This document shows positions 54,727 through 64,000 of a stretch of 64,000 nt of DNA, in pieces (positions within the stretch are counted from its first letter, which is position 1; every line of letters starts with the position of its first letter). This DNA is from Phialocephala subalpina (Eukaryota > Ascomycota > Leotiomycetes > Helotiales > Mollisiaceae): positions 684,188-748,187 of the forward strand of contig FJOG01000028.1 of assembly GCA_900073065.1 (NCBI GenBank), given 5' to 3'. The position numbers and the translations under genes are program-made. Under the pieces are notes generated by a model. It was not told the origin of the DNA, did no database searches, and worked only from the letters and a program-made list of their open reading frames with translations.

Positions 54727-55761
54727 CTACATGAATTGAGCAATTGAAGTCAAGTCATGCTTTCCAGTCCCCGTAGCTCGTGCATTGCAGATGAGAGTCG
54801 AATCATGGCCTATATTCAACGATTCGGGTGTTCCATCGCTAGGCAGCACTTTTCCGGCGGACATGAAGTATAAGAGATCCCGTGGCACGCCTGTCCTAGC
54901 CTCAATCATTCGTTTGAGGTCATTCATTGTCTGACCGGACTTTATGTGGACAACGTTAGTTTGCTTGCCCGGACCCTTGACGAAAATTTGAGTGGCATCC
55001 TCGGGAATGCTTCGGATACTTGTGGGCATGAATACGGCTGATGAGTGATAAATCCTGCGGAGAGTTGCAGTCTCTCTGAAAAGATAGCTGCGAATCTCGA
55101 CGCTTTGAGTCTCGACCAGAAGTAGTCGCTTGGCGGGAGGATGACTTTCGATCGATGATAGTACTGCAGATTTCATCCCCCCAACCTTGAGAAAGATTGC
55201 TGGGAGCTTATCCACCATTCCTGTAAGGTAGATAAAAATCTTGGCATCACTGTTTCGTGTAGCGGCACTCTCAATGTTTATGTTGATACTACTGATGTCA
55301 GCTGGATCCAAATGCCCAGTAACGGTTCAACAATGGCGAGCTCACAAGTTGACGAGTGAAATGGCAACATTCAAGCTCAGTCTATGCGCCGCGATCTCAT
55401 TTATGAATGCTTTTGTATCTGCACCACCAAACGAATATTTGATTTTCCTCCAAATCCGTAGGATATCTCCCACGCCCCCTCTTGCTTTGAAAGTGCCGAT
55501 AAACTCATTGAGCTGGTCACAAGCAATCAAGGGGCCTTCGAGGACACAGTCGAGGTTTGTTTTTCCAGCGGAAAGAGCTCGATTCTCCAGATGTTGTTTG
55601 AGCGTGCCCAATTTAGAGTTGAACCCTTCAAGGTCTCTAGCTATAGCTTGAATGTCCTTCGGTACATTTATTGCTCGTCGCGGCTTGGTATATATCGCTT
55701 TACAGCGAGCTTTGACACCGAGACCTGTGATAGTCGAGTTGGACTTGACAGGAGCCGCCAT
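54727..55761 (-). CDS. HeLo-like (PigL_N-type) N-terminal domain fused to C-terminal ubiquitin-like domain
   Basis: Minus-strand exons are 55761-55346 and 55291-54727, giving 326 residues. Residues about 1-140 resemble the fungal N-terminal domain found in front of NACHT/NLR and related proteins: IQAIARDLEGFNSKLGTLKQ, VLEGPLIACDQLNEFIGTF, WRKIKYSFGGADTKAFINEI and HRLSLNVAISLVNL follow its helical pattern. Residues about 235-310 are ubiquitin-like: VVHIKSGQTMNDLKRMIEAR, TGVPRDLLYFMSAGKVLPSD and GTPESLNIGHDSTLICNARA match the beta-grasp order. The tail is TGTGKHDLTSIAQFM, so there is no terminal Gly-Gly and conjugation like ubiquitin's is unlikely. A middle segment of about 90 residues is not recognised. 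No NTPase, repeat or protease is present. A role in signalling or regulated cell death is inferred from the domain type only. Confidence 0.7.
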
Positions 55762-56986
55762 GTTCACTCAGTCCCACCGAACGAATAGCAGTCTGCACCG
55801 AGAACAGATGTTAGCCTGCATTATCGATTGAATCTTGACAGAATCAGAAGCCGGGTCACCTCCGATGGTTTGGTGTGGACCCAGCCTCGTCGCCTCGATC
55901 GGACGTAGTTTGTGGCGTCAGGAACTTCAATCGCAAGTACGGCAGGCTTCAAGTAAAAAGGTAAAGACGATCCATGGATCTTGGAGCATGTATGCGGCGA
56001 TTCGTCCCAAGATAGATGGGGAAGTTGTGGTGGGTAAGCTGGCAGCAGAGAGAAATATCCTCTGCGAATGTGGCGTTGATGTGGCAGTCTCGGCCGAATA
56101 CTTGCAGGACTTACAGTCTGACCACCCAGAGCTTCAGAAGCTCGATGGATAAGAGCCTTGTGGTTGGAGACACCTGCAGAGAAACTCGCGTAACACTCCA
56201 ATTACAGCAGGATTTGAAAAATGGAAGTACCTTTTGCTACATAGGACAAGTTTGAGGGAGGTTGTGAGGCGTCGATGTTAACGTTTTCCAACAATACCAC
56301 CGTTTGCCAAAATGAGGAGGAGTTCAGACTTTGAACAAAACGGGTAGAATTCGAGATAATGCTAAGCAATATTGGTCGATCCGCTTTCTGATAATCTTTC
56401 ATCCTACCTTGTGCTTTCAACCAATTATCCTAAATTCTTGGTACATTTGAGCATTCGAAGCACAAACTTAAACACGGGAATCTGAAAAAGCCGACTGCCT
56501 CGAGCTCTTCGTGGAACCTCAACAGGCTGCACGACTATGTTCACCTGATCATGCTAATTCTGGCCACTCAAAGCGCCGCGTGGCTCGATTAGGCATCTCA
56601 TTTTTGACATAGTGATAGGTTAGCCCAAGAGATGATCGGAGACAACTTTGCCATCGATACGCTTACACGTCTGTTGCAACCACTATTTAAAAGAAGCTAT
56701 TGAGGCAGAAGCTTACACAACAGCACCAGCAAATTTGAGGAGGTCGTTGTTCAACGTCGCTTGGGACATTTCTTGTCTACAAACGGCTAGCGTGAACCTT
56801 GTCAACTTTCTGGCCCGTGCTCTCTACGTAGCTCTCTCTCCTTGAAAACAGAAACTTGCCCACCTCTTCAAGTTTGACAGTTTTCAACATCGAAGTTTCA
56901 CCTCCCTCAACACTTGATAAACATCTCGAACCCGAGTCCAATACCATCGATTCCCTCGATACCTTTGCGCCGAATATCTGCCAACC
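55762..56986. other. 1.2-kb intergenic stretch
   Basis: Plus-strand frame 55835-56152 (106 codons) has a protein-like end (LQDLQSDHPELQKLDG) but no recognisable domain. Nothing else seen. Confidence 0.45.
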
Positions 56987-57712
56987 ATGGACTTCTCCGA
57001 TGCTTTGTACGTCCAGCCCGGCGTAGCTCAGCTCTCATCAGCAAGCTCTTCTGCCATTGCGCGCCCGCAGATTCCGTCGCAAACTTGCTAACAATACCCT
57101 TTTCTGTAGCCGAATTGTCAATCTAGGCGTGGGTGCCCTTATGGTCATAGGAGGAATATTCCACATATTCCCAGTTTCCATGTACGTGTCCTGCTTGCGA
57201 CAATTGCCAAGAAAGTCTGTTGGGACGAGAATTAATAGTGTTGCTATATAGGACCCATGTAATTGTCGGTGTCTACGTTGCGATCTTTGGCGCTGGTGAG
57301 CTTCCAAGTCCGGATGATAATTGAACAAGTGCTGATTTCGCCGTGTAGCCATCGCTCTTCTTGGTTTGTACTTCGAGGCTCGACTTGAAGAGCAGAAAAA
57401 CTGATCATAAACAGAATTCCAAATTCCCCCTCAGGTTTCCCGATACGGATCTTTCTTGTTTTCGTTCATTGGTCGAGGAATCTGTATGTGTCCCTTATCC
57501 GTCCCTCCTGAGGACTTGCTGACTGGGTCGTGATTGTAGTCTACATCTTCGTCGGATCTCTCCTCCTCGAAACCTATATCATAACCATCATCTTCGGAAC
57601 GATCATTGGCTTAATCGGTGTCGCCTATGTAGTCCTGGAATTTGTGCCTAGCATCGAGCCACCCCAGAACATGAGAGAGGCCGACGGTGGATGGGGCGCC
57701 GAGCAGGTTTGA
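56987..57712 (+). CDS. TVP15: Golgi membrane protein Tvp15 (COPI-associated family)
   Basis: Small four-helix Golgi/late-Golgi membrane protein. Six exons: 56987-57006, 57110-57181, 57252-57295, 57349-57363, 57415-57483 and 57540-57712, all in phase, giving 130 residues. Spliced sequence runs MDFSDAFRIVNLGVGALMVI, GGIFHIFPVSMTHVIVGVYV, AIFGAAIALLEFQIPPQVSR, YGSFLFSFIGRGIFYIFVGS, then IIFGTIIGLIGVAYVVLEFVPS. LEFQIPPQVSRYGSFLFSFIGRG is the family's best conserved piece. Exon 4 has 15 nt and exon 1 has 20 nt. The hydrophilic end contains Gln/Glu and no anchor. Confidence 0.9.
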
Positions 57713-58559
57713 AGTGGTGAAGGCTACAAATCAATAACTGGCATATAACGAGGGTGTAAAGCCGACAAAGGGGAGCAAATCCAAATGGACGGAGGGAGGA
57801 GATTGTGTATGAACTACGACTATAAAAGGCGCGAGTGCTGGGAGAGGACGGACTTGATACGATAGATGAATGGGTTTTCTGGTATGATTGTACATCAACT
57901 GAGGTCGATGGGTTCTGCACTGGAAGGCGTTAAGCAATGCTATGATTTTGCAGTCTTGCTGTTTGAATACTGCCCTCGTCATTCACCTGATGCTCCGTTT
58001 TGGGATGAAAGTGAGCTTCCAAGCACAAAGTTGAGATGAAACTTTTCAACGTCGGCTCTTGGGTCAACCTTTGGTGCAGTTCCAAATCTCACGGCTGGTT
58101 TCCTGCGATCTTGGGGTAAATGCCAATCACTTTCGGAAGCACAATTTCTCTGTTGACTGAGTTAGTCGATGTTCGCCTTGGACTTGATGATTGAAGGCCT
58201 GTTACCGATGCTATCCTCCTTCTTCATTCAGACGACAAAGCTATTGTCACAATTCCACAATCGAGGTTTTTGAAGAAAATCCCGTCCAAGTCTGCGTACG
58301 TCTAGTTCTTTCTGTTTTTATATCTTTTAATTTACGTTCCTTTTCGGGTCCGTCACCGTTTGTTTGATGATTTCACCCCATTGGCACCGGTCACGGCACT
58401 TGATTGCTAACTCAAAACCTCACTTTTGTTCAGATTGGGCCATTTGGCAGTGTCTTTACGCGCATGTATTCATTCTCATTTGTTATTGATATTGCGAGCT
58501 TTGCTTTCATTAGCCAGAAAGATAAGTCCTGTCTGATGTTTTTGTTGGCCGTTTGCGGC
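57713..58559. other. intergenic, nothing recognised
   Basis: 3' region of TVP15 and unassigned sequence. No conserved frame. Confidence 0.5.
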
Positions 58560-59416
58560 TAGCGCATTCCGGGACGATCCTCCCTTCTCGAAGAAATTGC
58601 TTTCTATTTTGATGTCGGGAAAGCCTATAATGCGCGCATGCGCACACGTCCGACTTTCAAAGCATACAAAGAGTCATGCTACCTCTCCAGCAAAGACTAG
58701 AAGTACCACCAAGTCTGGGATAACCTCGACTCCTTCCGGTGTCCAGAAGACGAAGGCCCCTGCAAAGAAGACTTCCATGTCAAAGAATTTGGCTCTTGCC
58801 CGAGCACAACAAGCGCAACGCTTTCGACCCAATCAACCTCCCCACCCTGCAGGAAGACGCTATCTGCGACGAGCCCAGTTCCGACTACATATTCTTCGTC
58901 AAGGAAGGATAACTCAGACTAGCAAAGACTGGTGGGAAGTACTCTGCGTTCAGGAACGATTCTGAAGTATGGTTAGCCAGCTTTCAGCTTTACGTCACCA
59001 TAACGTCGACTTTCCACGGTGAAATCTGTGCCCGATTAATCTTCGGCTGCTTGATTTCAAGCAACAAATCACTAGGCTTGCAAATATTTTCTAAGTGGAA
59101 AGAGACTGTTCTCCTTTTAGCTTTCCTACACCATCGAAATTGTCTGTACGGTGGGTTTCCGACCCATCTGTCTGGAGGATGTCCGAGGACTTGATAAACC
59201 ATTTCTGCGAAGACCATCCGATAGTCAAATCAGATCCTACATCCACTCATTCGACCAAACATATCTTTGCCTCGCATCCAAGCAATAGGCCGGGTACCAT
59301 CCGCAGGAATTACAACAAGACATGCACGAGAAGAGCTTGCAAGAGGGACCATATTTGTTTGAGGTGCAGGGGCGAGCATTCCGTGAAGGAGTGTGTGGCT
59401 AAAGAGGAGCATCAAT
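58560..59416 (+). pseudogene. decayed cysteine-rich gene with CCCH/CCHC zinc knuckles
   Basis: Protein-like pieces lie in different frames in one direction. The first reads ARMRTRPTFKAYKESCYLSS, a TAG, then KYHQVWDNLDSFRCPEDEGP and CKEDFHVKEFGSCP. A shift of one base near 58800 leads to HNKRNAFDPINLPTLQEDAI and CDEPSSDYIFFVKEG, a TAA at about 58912, and GGKYSAFRNDSEVW. After about 250 bp of unclear sequence comes an open frame to 59416 with EDLINHFCEDHPIVKSD and NKTCTRRACKRDHICLRC-RGEHSVKEC, a CCCH-like plus C-x2-C-x3-H-x4-C knuckle pair common in fungal proteins of unknown role. A gene with two stops and one shift is the simplest reading. An intron-split active gene is less likely because the stops are not removable with good splice sites. 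Confidence 0.5.
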
Positions 59417-59714
59417 AGAGGTCGGAAGCTTTCGATAGAGGAAAGAGTATCTGGCTTGACTCTGACTGGTATTGTTACTTCAAGAGACTTCGTGGGTTTG
59501 TCCGAGTTTGATTGAGTATTTCGCTTCGCAATATTTCAACTCATCTTCCGGGACGAGCCTCTTTCTCAGATCGAGGGTCATCGCACGATCTAGTGACCGC
59601 TGAAAAAGCCCCCCCCCTTTTTTTTCTTCACTGCCGCGGCACGTTTTGAGACATTGATAGAGCATTGGCAGACATTCACATTAGGTTCATTCAGGTGGTA
59701 TCCAAATCCTGAAG

Positions 59715-61213
59715 TTACTCATAACATGTCGCCCAAGGTTTATAATTTTCCGACATGAAAAGTTTCTGTAAGGCTCTCTTCCGAATACCCACATTCCCTC
59801 CATCAAAAATTGGTAAGACCATCGCATCATTTAGCAAGTCAGTGAACGGCATGTTCAAGTCATACGCCGATCTAATTTCCATTTAGTAGGATCTTTTCAA
59901 AACGGGGCTGTGAAGTGAGACTCACACTCCAACGAGATTGATAGCATCAATAGCAGATTTTACCGCTGCATCTGAGCAGTATACTTTCGCTTCAAGAGCA
60001 AGTTCTCTCTTATCGTCATAATTCGCTCCTTCGGACAGCAATCTATGAGCAGCTTTCCAAGTGAGATACCTGTATGGAAGGAAGGAGGTCAGCTGGCAGA
60101 AGCAGAAATCTAGATGTGACGATCACTTGCCTTGAAGTCTCGGTTCTCATCTTAATATCGATCAAAAGGTCTGCCACAGACTGTCGCTCCCCAATAGGCA
60201 CATTCCCTCCTCGGGAATTCTTCGAGAACGCAAGAGCAGCGTCGAAGATAGCTCGCTGGATTCCAGTCCCCATTGCACCAACCAAGCAAGCTGACATTTC
60301 GAAACTTCCTGTCACAACCGGGACTCCCGTTCCAGGGGGACACAGCACATTCTTTGCTGGAATGCGTAGATTGGTATACTTGATATGAGGTCCTGAAGCG
60401 GCTGTATGTCCAGCCGATTGCTGATGATTCAGAACTTCAAAAACTCCTTCCCCTCCGCGAGCAATATCAGCTGCTGTAACGAGCAATATCATGATGCGGT
60501 CGGCTGGAGAAGCTGAGGCTGGGATGTCTGAGTTGGTGCAACGGCATACAACGCAGCCTAGATCAGCACCTTTGAAATCCCAACCTGCTGAGTTAGTAGC
60601 CCAGAGCTAAGAGTTGGATGTTAATGGAAGTTTATGGCTGATATCTGCACTGCAACTCACCTTCTCGCCATTCAAGACCCACTCATCGCCATCAAGATAC
60701 GCAGTAGTTTGCAATCCAGGTGCTCCTTCTTCAAGCCAATTCGCCTACATCAAGCCCATCAGCCAGTTTCCTCTCCATGCAAACGGTACCTCTACATACC
60801 ACCCCACCCGGCTCCGAGAACACCAAGCTGGCCAACGGTGCCCCCTCACCACCCAAAAACGGTTCCAAGAACCCCGCCAACTCAGGTCTAAACGCCAAAA
60901 TCAACGGGGTCAATCCCAACCCTGTCCCAAAAATCGTCAAACAAGCAGCTGGTTCAACAGCATACATCTCTTCGACCAGGATCGCAGCTTCGATCAAACT
61001 CCCGCTCGTACCTCCAAGAGGAGTGGGGATTTGGCCTTTGATGAGACCGGCGAGAACGGCTTCATGGTAGATGGGTTTGATGGATTGGAAACGCTCTTTG
61101 TGGGAGGGGAGTTGGGAGTAAGCTTTTTTGGCGCCTGCGAGATGTTTTGTTGCAAAGGCGCGAGCAACTTGCTGGACGCCCTGCTCGGACGGAGAGAGAG
61201 TGAAGTCGACCAT
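59715..61213 (-). CDS. nitroalkane oxidase-like flavoprotein (acyl-CoA dehydrogenase superfamily)
   Basis: Predicted FAD enzyme oxidising nitroalkanes to aldehydes and nitrite. Minus-strand exons are 61213-60800, 60744-60661, 60606-60131, 60069-59926 and 59871-59715, giving 424 residues. Family marks: MVDFTLSPSEQ at the start, GLIKGQIPTPLGGT, YAVEPAACLTIFGTGLGL, LASLVFSEPGGVANWLEEG, GPGLQTTA, LNGEKLWATNSAGWDFKGAD, SVADLLIDIKMRTETSR, LNDAMVLPIFDGGNVGIRKR and PWATCYE at the end. The Asp in IFDGGN and the Arg seven residues later are at the places of the catalytic Asp/Arg pair of Fusarium nitroalkane oxidase, where acyl-CoA dehydrogenases have Glu. Intron 3 is GC-AG (GCAAGT, ATACAG). Substrate could differ, so the name is by similarity. 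Confidence 0.85.
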
Positions 61214-62298
61214 TTTGTTGTCTTTTATTTTCTTGAAATTGTTTTGAACGATGAGACAAATGATCCTGAGCCGGGAGGATTTTGGAAGCAACCGGCCCCT
61301 CGTCTGCATCTCACTTAGGTGATGTCCCAAAGCAGCCAGGATTACCCGAATCCATAGGGAACGAATCCGCATATCATATCGATTGATCCTTGCCAGTTCC
61401 CGCGCCAGAAATCGTATAATTGCGGGGCAATTCCGCGAAAAGAGTTCATTTCAATAAGGTTCCGGTGCAATGGGTCGTCCCGCGGTAATGCTCGGATAAA
61501 AAGGTCGTCTCCACTGAGAGTCGTCGTAGATGTGCTTGCTGCTTTAACGATCGTAACGAGGTAAGCGAGATTTGAAAAGGTCTGAGGAGCACGGATGGAT
61601 TCACCACTTTTTGGACAGATTTCTGAGATTTCAAGTTGCACTCATTGCGACTTTGACAAGAAACCTACTTACCTCTAATCTTTTAGAAGAATCTAATAAG
61701 AACATCACCACAATATCTTGAAGTGATTCGGGAGATCCTCGGTTCTAAGCAGCATGAAAACTGCGCTTCCGGGTAGATTGCATATGCACGACTGATCATT
61801 TTTGGAAGTAACGATGTATCATCTGTCATGCTCAGGCTGCCCTTGCATGAAGACCAGGAAATACCATCTCCGTTTCGTACGATTTAAAGTTTCTTCGACG
61901 AATTCTAATAACTCGCCAACCGTTTGCAGACAATGCTCCAGGAGCGTTGGGGGGGAAGCTCCTTGACCTCTGAGTGTTGGTGGACGGCATCATTTTTAAA
62001 GTTCCAAATAGTCTATCAATTCGGAAGAAAGGAGATCTTGTTTCCAGTCCTTGCTGCGCCGTGGACGTCCAGGTCCCGAATGCTGAAGGTGTCCCGGGCC
62101 GTCACAGAAGCCGAAAATGACCCAGTCCCAAGGAAAGATCACGTCCCTATACGAAAGATTCATGGTGTGTTTAGAGAAGACTTCCCCTAGTCTCCTTTCT
62201 CCACCTGCCTTGTTGACTGCTCTATATGGACCCAATGCAGCCCAGGTTTCGTAATCAGAGCTTTTCCAAGCCTACTCTCTCCAGTTAACGTCGAGGAG
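61214..62298. other. intergenic between divergent genes
   Basis: Upstream regions of the nitroalkane oxidase-like gene and the rhodopsin-domain gene. No conserved frame. Confidence 0.5.
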
Positions 62299-63597
62299 AT
62301 GGCTTTGACAATTTCACCCAATGTGCCGTCTCGAAAACCAGAACTGTTTGGAGTTTGTATAGCATTCGGGTCATTGACAGCAATTACTATTCTTCTGCGA
62401 CTATGGGCGCGCCTGAAAGTCCTTCGTGTAGGTTTGCTGCTGGATGACTTTACGATCTTGATTGCTGCGGTTCGTATCCCCAGATGACGATCTTCGAGTA
62501 ATCTTGTTGATATAACTTAGGGACTTGCACTGTATTTCTGCATCAATGTTCCTCAACGTAGGTTGCTTTGAAAATCGCGTGACTTTGAGACGACTGCTGA
62601 AGGTAGAACAGAAACGGGCTTCGGTCTCGGGTATCATATCTATGACCTAACGGATCCTTCGTACTTCTCTGGATCTCTGAAGGTCAGCAATCACCAAAAA
62701 CAATCGCTCACTGCTTACCTTCTCCCAGCTCTTCTTCGTCGGCGAACTCGTATACTACTTATGCGTAACATTCACAAAGCTGTCCCTCCTCATCCTCTAC
62801 CTCCGCATTTTCGTCCCACGAGGATTGAGGATGATCACCTGGGTAACGATGGCATTCGTCAGTCTCACCCTGGTGGCTTTTATCTTCGCTGTGGTCTTTC
62901 AATGCCATCCGATCGAGTTTGCCTGGGACAAATCCATCAATGGCAAATGTGTCAACCAGACAGCGATATTCTACTCCCATGCAGGAATAAATATCTTGAC
63001 CGACTTCGTGATATACATCTTGCCAATGAAGATGCTGTGGGGTGTACTGAGGCCGAAGAAGGATAAGATTGGACTCGTGGTCGTGTTTGCGATTGGCATC
63101 TTCGTTTGTTTGGCGGGGATCATCCGGCTGTGGGCTCTGCAGAAGACGAGTATTAGTGAGGATCCAAGTTGTGAGAGCGCCCTTCCCAAAATCTTCAGAG
63201 CAATGAGACAAAGCGACTGACTGTGTGGCCTAAAGGGGACAATGAACCATCAGCAGTATGGTCCATCATCGAGTGTTGCGTTGGCGTAATCTGTGCCTCC
63301 GTTCCATCCCTCAAGCCTCTCTTCAACCAATCATCTAACAGGGTGGGATCCAGTATCAGGCTGTCTGAACGCCATACTCGCAGTGGTGGCAAAGGCACCC
63401 AAGATCTCGAAAGCCTTTCTGGGAAATGGGATGTGAGGATCTCAGGTAGAATGAACAATGACGGAGTCGGAAGGAATGAAAGTCCGACAGAGAGTGTGCA
63501 GAGTCTGTTCGGTCTGCAGACGCGTCCGCGGGAAGGTGACGATAAGACCGGAATCTATACGAGTAGAATGGTAACGATCAGTCATGCCGATGGGTAG
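62299..63597 (+). CDS. rhodopsin-domain integral membrane protein (fungal SAT/PTH11-like family)
   Basis: Exons are 62299-62469, 62521-62557, 62603-62682, 62729-63170 and 63236-63597, in phase, giving 363 residues. Helices in order: LFGVCIAFGSLTAITILLRL, FTILIAAGLALYFCIN, LFFVGELVYYLCVTFTKLSLLILYLRIF, MITWVTMAFVSLTLVAFIFAVVF, AIFYSHAGINILTDFVIYIL, IGLVVVFAIGIFVCLAGIIRL, and after the last intron WDNEPSAVWSIIECCVGVICASVPSLKPLF. LDDFTIL, KLSLLILYLRIF, FQCHPIEFAWDKS and DNEPSAVWSIIE are typical of the fungal rhodopsin-domain family (PF20684-type), often described as receptor-like. The soluble tail of about 85 residues is Ser/Gly/Arg-rich. There is no CFEM domain. Ligand unknown. Confidence 0.88.
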
Positions 63598-64000
63598 AGG
63601 CATCATGGTGGAAGCTGAATCGCGACTGGGGCGAAGGTTTGGATGCTGTACTACAGAATCGAATGCGAAATATCAAAGCCAGCTCGGCGTGATTCGACTT
63701 GATGAAAGTTGCAGGTGTAGGTGCATGAAGAAGAACAAGGAGAGTTGGCAGCGAGCAAGGCCGAGCCCGCAGGCAAGGTCTACTCTATCATGGTTGACAA
63801 CCACCTCGTACCTAGCCAATTGTGCAGACGCGTCTCCAGCTTTGAATGACACCTCGATGATCCATCCTAGATGGTGTATTGAAGTGGTAAAGCTTTACAG
63901 CCTGCAGCAGCATCCTGACAGCTGGTACAGGGCCACTTGAACCCCACTCCTTGCAGAGGGTCTTGAGGCGGCAGCATGGTGGACGACGACGACAGTGAGG
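63598..64000. other. window end, nothing recognised
   Basis: 3' region of the rhodopsin-domain gene. A plus-strand frame overlaps its stop but has no motif. Confidence 0.5.

Noticed and set aside
55835..56152. 106-codon plus-strand frame upstream of the HeLo-like/UBL gene
   Set aside because: Protein-like only at its end and without recognisable domain or leader signals.
1..64000. CRISPR arrays, bacterial operons or prophage
   Set aside because: The window is intron-rich fungal DNA, and no spaced repeat array of that type is present. The only array (2281-2776) lacks unique spacers.

Overview
The window is nuclear DNA of a filamentous ascomycete (Pezizomycotina; Leotiomycetes is a guess). 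The evidence is short 45-100 bp introns with GT(A/G)NGT donors and CTRAY branch points, dense single genes on both strands, and typical mould genes: a cellulose/chitin-type AA9 oxygenase, cnxE-type gephyrin, fused ergothioneine synthase, a Bqt4-like APSES protein, a nitroalkane oxidase-like flavoprotein and a HeLo-like/ubiquitin-like fusion. Two runs of N (1349-1900, 28089-28510) are assembly gaps. Exon joins below were derived by hand from splice signals, reading phase and family conservation; no search was run.

Layout. 1-11.2 kb is gene-poor accessory sequence: a tRNA-like gene, a gap, a degenerate ~99-bp tandem repeat, an AA9-linker-CBM18 gene with unusual splice sites, and a decayed Kelch-repeat membrane protein gene. 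11.2-21.3 kb is a tight housekeeping block: VMA16<>TOA2 (divergent), a TMEM42/EamA-like protein, cnxE<>POP5 (divergent, 152 bp between starts), POP5><GPN2 (14 bp between stops), GPN2<>BUB3. 21.7-42.1 kb continues with a large unknown acidic protein, a Bqt4-like inner nuclear membrane protein, RDI1, PPG1, a 1098-residue Pro/Gln/Tyr-rich zinc-knuckle protein, APL6 (AP-3 beta), a 267-residue unknown and NUF2. 44.1-50.3 kb has EGT1 (13 exons) and a 485-residue unknown. 50.3-64 kb is again accessory: an ORF broken only by three TAG codons, a small cysteine-rich secreted protein gene with one internal TGA, a HeLo-like/ubiquitin-like fusion gene, TVP15, a decayed zinc-knuckle gene, a nitroalkane oxidase-like gene and a rhodopsin-domain membrane protein.

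Themes. Three genes (AA9, POP5, nitroalkane oxidase-like) each need a GC-AG intron to stay in frame, and the AA9 gene also carries an A at the first base of an otherwise normal intron. Decayed genes are confined to the two accessory ends, consistent with a conserved core flanked by fast-changing sequence. Chromosome-segregation or nuclear-architecture genes (BUB3, NUF2, Bqt4-like) lie within 22 kb, but I see no sign that this is more than chance. The least described items are the HeLo-like/UBL fusion, the TAG-only broken Myb-like ORF and the large unknown proteins.
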